A stretch of 64,000 nucleotides of DNA from Chloroflexi bacterium HGW-Chloroflexi-2. Its GTDB lineage: Bacteria > Chloroflexota > Anaerolineae > Anaerolineales > Anaerolineaceae. A model generated the notes under the pieces. That model ran no database searches. It worked only from the letters and a program-made list of their open reading frames with translations, and was not told the DNA's origin. Shown piece by piece: positions 55,945-63,413 of this stretch; positions within the stretch are counted from its first letter, which is position 1; each line of letters begins with the position of its first letter. The stretch is from contig PHBY01000002.1 of assembly GCA_002840735.1 (NCBI GenBank), positions 62,001 through 126,000 on the forward strand, given 5' to 3'. The translations under genes and the position numbers were made by a program.

Positions 55945-57270
55945 TTAATTTGAAAGCGGACATCCTCCACCACATTCCTGAATAAGCTCACACTGATTGC
56001 ATTTTTGTGGAAGATTTTTTCTTTCACGAAGTTGTAATGATAATTCATGATTCCAGATGGAATTCCATGAATTCTTGAGTATATTTCCCAAGGGATAATA
56101 ATAAGATTGACAGGGAAGGACATCCCCATTGGGTTCAAGGCACATATTATACAAGGCTGCAGAACAACCCTTTACACCCAATTCGTGGGTAATGGGATTA
56201 AAGCGACAATAATGAGTGGGCGTATACCAGATTAATTTCTGGTTGTAATTGATGGTTTTTTCTTTGGCAATTTCCAATAAGGGAGAAAGCTGTGTTTCAG
56301 ATAAGCCTGTGCCAACGTCTTTGCCTTTGCCGGAATAAATCAATGCGTTCAAGCCAACCGTGGGTACACCTAATTCAGCCAGAAAATCGAGTGTCTGTGG
56401 AATTTCTCTATAATTAGTTTTCAACATGGTGGTATTGGTCATCATGTAGACTTCTTTTTGCAGAACATTTTTTATTCCTGACACTGTTTCTTCCCAGGCA
56501 CCTGGAAAATTGACCATCTGATCATGTATTTGTGAGTTTGAAGACTCCAATGTGATTTGAATGTGATCCAGACCAGCAGCAATTAGTTGATTGAGAAAGC
56601 TTTCATTTGCTAATTTGCGCCCATTTGTGTTAATTCCGGTAATTATTCCTTTGTTTTCGGCGTATTGAATGAGATCTGGTAAATATTCACAAAGCGTTGG
56701 TTCTCCACCTGTAAAAACGATATGCGGAATACTCAATTCCCAAATATTATCGATTACTTTAAACCAATCGTTTTCAGATAATGAAGCGAAATTGCGTGAA
56801 CGGGCATTGTAACAGTGTGTGCAATCATTATTGCATTGATAAGATAATGCAATATCCATCCGATATGGTGCACTGGGGGTGTGGGAGAATGGCAGATCCA
56901 TGTCCAGATCCAACTCGCATAATGGGCAACTTTCATCAGGATCTGTGATGACTTCCATCTGAGCCAAAAAAGATTTGGCATCTTCGACCAATTGATCATC
57001 TTCAATTTCAAAATGATTGGTTAATGAATTCAGTATCTCATTTTCCGTATATTCTGATAATTGCCAATACGCCATAGCGGTTGCACTTGAATTGAGGTGA
57101 TAAGCTCTGGCGGCATTAACTAACAACAATCCGTTACCATCATTTTCTACACGTAAGTGAATCCGATTCTTGCTATGATCTTTTTGTTGCTCAAAATGAT
57201 AGATACCAGTAGTTGGTAATTTGGGAGAATTTTTCCTTATTAATGGTTTTTGCCAGAAAGGAAAAGCCAT
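55945..57270 (-). CDS. Radical SAM/SPASM enzyme with N-terminal PqqD-like (RRE) domain
   Basis: The 441-residue protein has a PqqD-like recognition domain (about 20-110, ending before DPDESCPLCELD). The radical SAM barrel carries CNNDCTHC (Cys146, 150, 153) and GGEPTLCEYLPDLI. A C-terminal SPASM domain has GCSAALYNMCLEPNGDVLPC and the final cysteines 424, 427, 433 and 437 (CNQCELIQECGGGC). This set is typical of peptide-modifying enzymes that form thioether or other crosslinks. Its ATG overlaps the stop of the Cys-Ala tail gene (TAATG), so the two are translationally coupled. It is the best candidate to modify that tail. An ORF start at 57303 reads the tail in another frame and is rejected. 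Confidence 0.93.
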   Translation of the reverse strand: MAFPFWQKPLIRKNSPKLPTTGIYHFEQQKDHSKNRIHLRVENDGNGLLLVNAARAYHLNSSATAMAYWQLSEYTENEILNSLTNHFEIEDDQLVEDAKSFLAQMEVITDPDESCPLCELDLDMDLPFSHTPSAPYRMDIALSYQCNNDCTHCYNARSRNFASLSENDWFKVIDNIWELSIPHIVFTGGEPTLCEYLPDLIQYAENKGIITGINTNGRKLANESFLNQLIAAGLDHIQITLESSNSQIHDQMVNFPGAWEETVSGIKNVLQKEVYMMTNTTMLKTNYREIPQTLDFLAELGVPTVGLNALIYSGKGKDVGTGLSETQLSPLLEIAKEKTINYNQKLIWYTPTHYCRFNPITHELGVKGCSAALYNMCLEPNGDVLPCQSYYYPLGNILKNSWNSIWNHELSLQLRERKNLPQKCNQCELIQECGGGCPLSN

Positions 57271-58964
57271 TAGCGTCCACCTCCAGCACAGGCACAGGCA
57301 CAACCTGCACAGGCGCAGGCACAGGCACAGGAGCCTCCTCCACCACCTCCCCTGGATGATCGACCTGAAGATGAAGTGGATTTGGGAACTGGATTGGTCT
57401 TATTTGTCACGCCACTGGTGAAGTTGGTCAGATTTCCTACAACTCCCGAGGCAAAAGACTGAACACCGTTGGTGATGGAAGCAGCAAAATCCGCTCCTGG
57501 TAAACTCGGAAGATTGATAGTCGTTTTTCCTGATCCGGATGGCATGGGAGAAGCATCCACTTTGCCAAAAGTTGGAGTGCTTGAAGTCGTTGGTCTGACC
57601 ATTGGGTCATAACGCCACCACCAGGTGGGGATAAAAACAGGGCCTGATCCGAATGATTCTTTTGTACGGCCGTCAAAATTCTTATCCAGCATCGTCCAAT
57701 CTAGATTTTCATCATATTTTTCAGATTTGACTTCTGGTGTCTGAGCTGATTCAACCTGATTCCAGGCTTTTTCCATAATATCTTTATAAAAGGCAATTGA
57801 TTCTTTGCGACTGAATCCTTTCATCTTTTTTGATACAGAGCTGACTAAATTTATGATCATTGATTGAAGGTCAGTTTTTGTTTCTCTATTGTCTTTCTGC
57901 ATCGCATTTAAAAATTCAATTTCGTACGGTTGTAAATCGTCCGGCTTTGGATCATATACTTTTATTTTTAAAGGATCTCTTTTAGAAACCTCGGCTGCTC
58001 CTTTTTTAAGAACACCGAATAAGATCATCATTAATACTTTATCCATAGGCTGTTCCATCAAAATCGCGGCTTCAACAGCTGTTAACCCTCTTTTAATTCC
58101 ATGACCCTCCACGGATATTTTTGGCGGGAGGTATTTGAGTTTGCGCTTTTTTGCTCCCACCGTGGCTGAATAAATTGTCAATGCAAAGAATGCGAATATA
58201 CCCAGACAAATCAGTCCCGAGCAGATTGCATCAGAGTCGAAGGTGATAGATGGAGCCTTTACAATTTGAGTTTCCGGCACTAATCTGGCAGGAAAACTGG
58301 CACCAAATTTATATTGGGTGTAAGAATTGGCATTCGGGCTATTCCACTGGTAGTAGATACCTCCCACGTTGTCTAAACCACTTATAGGAGTAGAATCTCC
58401 AGGCCAGCCTTGTGGTGTGTGGTAGCGAGGTTCATTTTCTGTAAGTCCGACGGGAAGATAAAGTGTCACAGTCATGTCAGTGCTGCCGGCAATAAATTCC
58501 GGTCCAAACCAGGTTGGAGAAATTTCAAAACTTGCGTAGTCTTCGTCTGCTTCCACTTCGGATGGATACAAAGATTTATTGATTGTCCCGACAAAAACAT
58601 GCAGGGTGCCTCTTTGTCCAGCTGGTATAGCCTGATTTCCCAGGTCAACCATGATGCCAATATCAATATAATCAGATTTTTTAATACTATCTACAGGTAA
58701 TCCGTTAATATCCGCTGTAATACTATTCAATACATAATTATTGTTTGGTAGACCAATATCGACAATATCAATTGGGTGTGCGCCAGGTTGATTTACCAGA
58801 TCAAAATAGTATTCAATCGATAGAGAACCGTCTTCATTTACAAAGACATCCATGGTTTGCTTTTCGACAGCAAAATAATAATCCTGTGCATGAACAACAC
58901 CAGAATTACCTGCCAACATTAACAGGATTAATAAAATACTGAATAATTTAATTTTTCTAATCAT
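57270..58964 (-). CDS. DUF2207-like membrane protein with C-terminal Gly-rich and (Cys-Ala)n tail
   Basis: A cleavable signal peptide (residues 1-26, ending VHAQ) is followed by a β-rich extracellular domain (to about 240), one membrane helix (about 245-268) ending with KKRK, and a cytoplasmic part. The latter has a helical domain, a Ser/Thr/Pro-rich linker and a Gly-rich stretch. The tail holds cysteines at 546, 548, 550, 552, 555, 557 and 559, alternating with Ala and ending GGGR. The DUF2207-like assignment is by layout and segments such as DVFVNEDGSLSIEYYFDL. The predicted topology puts the tail in the cytoplasm, where the coupled radical SAM enzyme acts. GGAGG inside the tail codons is the ribosome site of the next gene. 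The biological role is unknown. Confidence 0.88.
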   Translation of the reverse strand: MIRKIKLFSILLILLMLAGNSGVVHAQDYYFAVEKQTMDVFVNEDGSLSIEYYFDLVNQPGAHPIDIVDIGLPNNNYVLNSITADINGLPVDSIKKSDYIDIGIMVDLGNQAIPAGQRGTLHVFVGTINKSLYPSEVEADEDYASFEISPTWFGPEFIAGSTDMTVTLYLPVGLTENEPRYHTPQGWPGDSTPISGLDNVGGIYYQWNSPNANSYTQYKFGASFPARLVPETQIVKAPSITFDSDAICSGLICLGIFAFFALTIYSATVGAKKRKLKYLPPKISVEGHGIKRGLTAVEAAILMEQPMDKVLMMILFGVLKKGAAEVSKRDPLKIKVYDPKPDDLQPYEIEFLNAMQKDNRETKTDLQSMIINLVSSVSKKMKGFSRKESIAFYKDIMEKAWNQVESAQTPEVKSEKYDENLDWTMLDKNFDGRTKESFGSGPVFIPTWWWRYDPMVRPTTSSTPTFGKVDASPMPSGSGKTTINLPSLPGADFAASITNGVQSFASGVVGNLTNFTSGVTNKTNPVPKSTSSSGRSSRGGGGGGSCACACACAGCACACAGGGR

Positions 58965-58988
58965 ATTTATTTCCTTAAATCCTGAAGG

Positions 58989-59345
58989 TTACCATTTTGG
59001 TTCTTCGGTTAATTGGTAGGTTGTGTTGCAGTACGGGCAGGAGACCATTGGGGCTCCATTTACCAGGGAAATTGAGTCCTTCGTCAAAATACCGCCACAT
59101 TGCTGGCATTTGAGTGATTCGAGGGATACATTTCCAGGAAGATCGACATTGAGGGTGACATTGGTAGTATTGGACTCAATTTTCTTTTTTCGAGTTACAA
59201 AGAAAATAATTCCAAACGCAACGAGACAAAGAATTGCACCAACCAACAAATTTCCAACCTGTCCTTGCGGACTGAATGCACTCAATATAAATAAGACTCC
59301 AAATAGAATCAGAATACCTGAAGCAAGATATGCAATGATTTTCAT
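58989..59345 (-). CDS. Small membrane protein with C-terminal zinc ribbon
   Basis: The 118-residue protein has two membrane helices (about residues 5-25 and 32-52) followed by a charged TRKKK and a β-rich part with a zinc ribbon (KCQQCGG and SCPYCNT). The C-terminus is predicted to be in the cytoplasm. It is the first gene of the radical SAM cluster, 24 bases ahead of the Cys-Ala tail gene, behind a GGAGG site. A chaperone or scaffold role in the modification pathway is inference; the protein itself is not recognised. Confidence 0.75.
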   Translation of the reverse strand: MKIIAYLASGILILFGVLFILSAFSPQGQVGNLLVGAILCLVAFGIIFFVTRKKKIESNTTNVTLNVDLPGNVSLESLKCQQCGGILTKDSISLVNGAPMVSCPYCNTTYQLTEEPKW

Positions 59346-59495
59346 GAAAACCTCCGAAATTTATTTGGAAACATTAGTAAAGTGGAAATAAAATTATTGA
59401 CTGTTTTGTAATAGAATTATTTTATCAAATAAATTTCAATTAGAATGTAATATCTGGTTATCTAAATGTAACCTAGAATCACAACGGAGTGGCAC

Positions 59496-61526
59496 ATGAG
59501 CAACGACATTTCACAAGAAAAATATGAAAAACTTAAAGAAGAAATCAATTTTCATAATTATCGCTACCATGTACTTGATCAGCCGGTTATCAGTGATGCT
59601 CAGTTCGATAAATTGTTAGTTGCGTTACGAGAAATAGAAACACTTCATCCTGAATGGATTACCTCGGATTCTCCCACCCAACGGGCCGGGATAATACCAT
59701 TATCAAAATTTGAAAAAGTAGAACACCCTCTTCCGGTATTAAGCCTGGCAAATGCTTTCGATTGGGAGGGTGTGATTGCCTGGCGTGATCGTTTATTAAG
59801 AATTAATCCTGCTGTTGCGAATGCTCAATTCGTTGTAGAACCAAAAATTGATGGGTTGACTGTCGTATTACATTATCAAAATGGCATGTTTGTGAAAGGT
59901 GCTACACGTGGAAATGGTGAAGTTGGTGAGGATATCACTAGTAATATCCGCACCATTCGTTCCATTCCTTTGAGAATTCCCGTGGGTGGAAAAAACATCC
60001 ATGTACCCGATTATCTGGTTGTGCGTGGAGAAGTTTTTATTACACTGTCAGATTTTGATTCGCTGAATAAAAAAATAATTGAGAATGGTGAAAAAGCCTA
60101 TCTAAATCCAAGGAATACTGCTGCTGGATCTTTGCGGCAATTAGATCCGGCCATTACAGCGAAGAGACCTTTAAGATTATATGCGTACAACATATTAACC
60201 AGCAGTGGTGAAGTACCTAAAACACAATGGAAAGTTTTGGAATATTTAAAACTGCTGGGATTTTCAGTTTCCGAATATTCAGAGCGGTGTGAAGATATTC
60301 AAAAAGTGTTAAAACTATCTGAAATCTGGCAGACCAGGAGAGACAAAATTGATTTCGAAGTAGATGGTATTGTCATAAAAATTGATGATCTGGAACTTGA
60401 CAAAAATCTGGGAATTGTTGGAAAAGATCCCAGAGGGTCGATCGCATTAAAATTTCCAGCCAGAGAAGAAGTGACTAAGCTAGTTGATATTGGGGTGAAT
60501 GTTGGCCGCACTGGCGTTATAACTCCCTATGCTATCTTAGAGCCGGTTGAAATTGGGGGGGTTGTGGTGAGACAGGCAACTTTACATAACTTTGACTATA
60601 TATTTGAAAAGGATATTCGCATAGGTGACAGAATTTTTGTTAAACGGGCAGGTGATGTAATTCCTTATGTCATCGGTCCGGTTATCGATGCGCGAGATGG
60701 CAGCGAGAAGCCATTTGTCATACCTGAATATTGTCCGGCATGTGGCAGTCATATCGAACAAATGAGTGGAGAAGTGGCCTGGTATTGTATGAATGCAGCC
60801 TGCCCGGCTCAATTGGTTCGGAATCTTGAATATTTTGTCTCCAGATCCGCTATGGACATTGTTGGAATGGGAGTAAAGATCGTGGAACAACTTGTGGAAG
60901 AAAAACTGCTGGGAGATGTTGCCGATATTTATCATTTGACAATGGATTCCTTAATTAACCTGGAAGGTTTTGGAAAGAAAAAAGCCGAAAATTTGCTTGA
61001 AGCCATTGAAAATTCAAAACAAAGACCATTAAACAGGTTGATAACAGCCCTCGGCATTAATGGTGTTGGAGAGGTGATGGCGTCTGAATTGGCAAAAAAA
61101 TACACCAATTTGGATGAGTTATCTTGCGCTTCAATGGATGAGTTGTTAACAATTGATGGAATTGGTCCTAACATAGCCAATCAGATTGTTGAATGGTTCA
61201 ATCAGGAAAGAAATAAACAAATATTATCGAAGCTAAAAGAAGTGGGAGTTTGGCCACAGATTACAAAGAGTGAAAAAACAATTGAGAAAGATATGCCACT
61301 TGAAGGAAAAGTTTTCGTTGTCACTGGCACTTTAGAACGTTTCTCGAGAACTGAAATCAAGGAAGTGATTGAATCTCTTGGGGGAAAAACTTCCAGCAGC
61401 GTTAGTAAAAATACAGATTTTATATTGGTAGGTGAAAGCCCCGGGTCAAAATTTGATAAAGCAAGAGAATTGGGAATCAAAATCCTCAATGAAGAAGAGT
61501 TTATTAAAATGACAAATTTATCATGA
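59496..61526 (+). CDS. ligA: NAD-dependent DNA ligase
   Basis: LigA seals nicks with NAD+ during replication and repair. The adenylation lysine is in VEPKIDGLTVVLHY (Lys about 114), with FATRGNGEVGEDIT-like nucleotidyl motifs nearby, an OB-fold, a four-Cys zinc finger (CPACGSHIEQ, WYCMNAACPAQL), helix-hairpin-helix motifs (NLEGFGKKKAENLLEA), and a C-terminal BRCT domain (LEGKVFVVTGTLERFS). At 676 residues it has the usual length. It overlaps the next gene by four bases (ATGA). Confidence 0.98.
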   Translation: MSNDISQEKYEKLKEEINFHNYRYHVLDQPVISDAQFDKLLVALREIETLHPEWITSDSPTQRAGIIPLSKFEKVEHPLPVLSLANAFDWEGVIAWRDRLLRINPAVANAQFVVEPKIDGLTVVLHYQNGMFVKGATRGNGEVGEDITSNIRTIRSIPLRIPVGGKNIHVPDYLVVRGEVFITLSDFDSLNKKIIENGEKAYLNPRNTAAGSLRQLDPAITAKRPLRLYAYNILTSSGEVPKTQWKVLEYLKLLGFSVSEYSERCEDIQKVLKLSEIWQTRRDKIDFEVDGIVIKIDDLELDKNLGIVGKDPRGSIALKFPAREEVTKLVDIGVNVGRTGVITPYAILEPVEIGGVVVRQATLHNFDYIFEKDIRIGDRIFVKRAGDVIPYVIGPVIDARDGSEKPFVIPEYCPACGSHIEQMSGEVAWYCMNAACPAQLVRNLEYFVSRSAMDIVGMGVKIVEQLVEEKLLGDVADIYHLTMDSLINLEGFGKKKAENLLEAIENSKQRPLNRLITALGINGVGEVMASELAKKYTNLDELSCASMDELLTIDGIGPNIANQIVEWFNQERNKQILSKLKEVGVWPQITKSEKTIEKDMPLEGKVFVVTGTLERFSRTEIKEVIESLGGKTSSSVSKNTDFILVGESPGSKFDKARELGIKILNEEEFIKMTNLS

Positions 61527-62704
61527 ACAAGATATTTCTCAAACCTGGAAAAGAAAAAGCAGTTGTACGCCATCATCCATGGATTTTTTCTGGTGCGATT
61601 GATACAGTAATGGGCGATCCTGATAATGGATCTTCTGTACAAGTATTTGATTCAAAAAAGAATTTTCTGGGCACTGGTGCTTTCAGTCCATATTCTCAAA
61701 TACGGGTAAGAATGTGGTCTTTTGATAACGAGGAAATTGATCAAACTTTTTTCGAAAAAAGGATAGATGTTTCAATCAAACGTCGCTTATATCTAATGAA
61801 AAAATATGATGATTCCGCCTGGAGACTGATTCACGCTGAATCTGATCAAATCCCAGGTTTGATAGTTGATCAATACAATGACGTGTTGGTCATCCAAATT
61901 CTATCCAGCGGATCGGAATATCATAGAAATACCATCGTAGATGCTTTGAAGAAAATTACTGGTCTCAACAATATTTATGAACGCTCTGACCTGGACGTTA
62001 GAAAAATCGAAGGACTGAAGGAACGCACAGGTCCCATATCAGGAAAAATTCCCCATGAAATTCTGATTAAAGAAGGTGGACATCAATTTATTGTTGACCT
62101 GGAAAACAGCCAGAAAACAGGTTTTTACCTTGATCAGAGAATAAATCGTCGCATTGTATCTGATTATTGTATGGATAAGGCTGTATTAAACGTTTTTTCA
62201 TTCACAGGAGGATTCAGTATCTATGCTGCTGGAAGAAACGCAAAGAATGTTGTTTCTTTGGATAGTAGCAATGACGCATTGGAACTGGCAAAACGGAACC
62301 ATACTTTAAATGGATTCACTGACAATGGGCATGAATGGATAGAAGGAGATGCTTTCCAGCTTTTGAGAAAAATGAGAGATCAAAATAAAAAATTTGATGT
62401 GGTGATTCTGGATCCCCCTAAATTCGCCCCAACAGCTGCTCATGTAGATAAAGCCGCGAGAGCCTACAAAGATATTAATTTACTGGGCTTTAAATTACTC
62501 AATCCTGCTGGTATCTTGGTGACTTTTTCGTGTTCAGGTGGATTGAATGAAGGATTGTTTCAGAAAATTGTGTCGGATGCTGCCTTGGATGCCGGTGCGT
62601 ATGCTACGATATTAGAAAAATTGAATCAAGGACCTGATCATCCCGTCAGCCTTAACTTTCCGGAAGGCGCGTATTTAAAAGGCTTAATTTGTCTGAAAAA
62701 TTAA
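61523..62704 (+). CDS. RlmI-like class I rRNA methyltransferase
   Basis: The protein starts with a PUA-type RNA-binding domain (NKIFLKPGKEKAVVRHHPW) and then a Rossmann methyltransferase domain. The latter has NVFSFTGGFSIYAAG (motif I), NHTLNGFTDNGHEWIEGDAF, and VVILDPPKFAP (the NPPY-like motif IV). RlmI of E. coli makes m5C1962 in 23S rRNA; other members act on different bases, so the symbol is not assigned. Coupled to ligA by an ATGA overlap. Its 3' end forms part of a terminator hairpin. Confidence 0.9.
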   Translation: MNKIFLKPGKEKAVVRHHPWIFSGAIDTVMGDPDNGSSVQVFDSKKNFLGTGAFSPYSQIRVRMWSFDNEEIDQTFFEKRIDVSIKRRLYLMKKYDDSAWRLIHAESDQIPGLIVDQYNDVLVIQILSSGSEYHRNTIVDALKKITGLNNIYERSDLDVRKIEGLKERTGPISGKIPHEILIKEGGHQFIVDLENSQKTGFYLDQRINRRIVSDYCMDKAVLNVFSFTGGFSIYAAGRNAKNVVSLDSSNDALELAKRNHTLNGFTDNGHEWIEGDAFQLLRKMRDQNKKFDVVILDPPKFAPTAAHVDKAARAYKDINLLGFKLLNPAGILVTFSCSGGLNEGLFQKIVSDAALDAGAYATILEKLNQGPDHPVSLNFPEGAYLKGLICLKN

Positions 62705-62710
62705 GCCTTT
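62677..62710. terminator. Bidirectional terminator between the RlmI-like gene and ssrA
   Basis: AAAGGCTTAATTT pairs with AAATTAAGCCTTT around seven bases; the stop codon of the methyltransferase gene lies in the stem. On the minus strand a T-run follows, so it ends ssrA. Confidence 0.8.
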
Positions 62711-62735
62711 CGATCTGGATGTGGATAAATAGTAG

Positions 62736-63132
62736 TGGAGATGGCGGGAATCGAACCCGCGTCCGAAAGAATTGATCAGCAGATATCTACGAGCGTAGTT
62801 AGTTGATCTTTTTGCAGCTACACAAGACAACCAACAAAACTAGTGTAGTGCTATCTGCTCAGACCCGAAAGTCCTCTTTCATATTTCCCGCAGATTGAAA
62901 TATGGCACCCTGACTTTGTGTCGCCTATTCTTCCACCGGTCAGGTAGCGGGGTAGATAGACGTGGTTCACAAAGGAACCATTCGGCTACTAGTCTCTCAC
63001 TAGGCAGCGAGAGGCATAGCAGCGTACGTGTTTGTGCGATTGGCACTTGTTTTTTTGTACTGATTTATCGAGGTCGGTACCTCTCGGCTCGCAATCTGGG
63101 ACCAGCCTCTCCCGTCGAAGCCTGTCATCCCC
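62736..63132 (-). ncRNA. ssrA: tmRNA
   Basis: The minus strand begins GGGGATGACAGGCTTCGACG and ends with the T-arm GGTTCGATTCC and CATCTCCA, so the acceptor stem GGGGATG/CATCTCC closes the tRNA-like end. The tag reading frame runs from GCC at 63044 to TAG at 63000 and gives ANRTNTYAAMPLAA, a proper resume codon and a hydrophobic tail for proteases. The 3' CCA is not encoded. About 397 bases, normal for tmRNA. Confidence 0.97.
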
Positions 63133-63142
63133 AGATATGTTT

Positions 63143-63171
63143 ATTATAACAAGATTAACAACAATCAGGAA
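63143..63171 (-). promoter_or_regulatory. Promoter of ssrA
   Basis: On the minus strand TATAAT lies ten bases before the tmRNA 5' end, with a weak -35 (TTCCTG) at 17 bases. A stable RNA gene in this place needs a promoter, which supports the call. Confidence 0.55.
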
Positions 63172-63251
63172 GCCAGATATTATTTTGTAACCAGGGATGG
63201 TCTAATTTTATCAATAGATAATAAGTATCATCTCAATAAATCGGGGCAAGC

Positions 63252-63289
63252 GGGTGTTTTTGGCGTGCATCCGCACGCCAAAAACACCC
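63252..63289. repeat. Long perfect inverted repeat between ssrA and the ABC gene
   Basis: A 17-base-pair perfect stem (GGGTGTTTTTGGCGTGC and its complement) closes a four-base loop ATCC. AGCGG and CCGCT extend it outward with a small bulge. There is no T-run, so it is not a standard terminator. It is more GC-rich than its surroundings. Confidence 0.85.
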
Positions 63290-63302
63290 TGACCGCTAAT
63301 TA

Positions 63303-63330
63303 TTGAAAGGACACGATAATAATTTATAAA
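63303..63330 (+). promoter_or_regulatory. Possible promoter of the ABC transporter gene
   Basis: TTGAAA, 16 bases and TATAAA fit a housekeeping promoter and precede the start of the ABC gene by about 80 bases. A second TATAAA lies at 63337. Confidence 0.35.
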
Positions 63331-63413
63331 GAATCGTATAAATTTTGTAAAATGTTGTACATGGATTTCGAAAAGAAAGTGGAGCGGGATTAGAATCCTG
63401 ATAAATGAGGATT

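Noticed and set aside
57271-57303. Upstream start of the radical SAM gene giving a CLCLC-rich N-terminus
   Set aside because: It reads the Cys-Ala tail codons in the wrong frame; the ATG at 57270 has an SD and fits the domain start.
61202-61642. 146-codon minus-strand ORF across the ligA end
   Set aside because: Antisense to ligA and the RlmI-like gene; no supporting signal.
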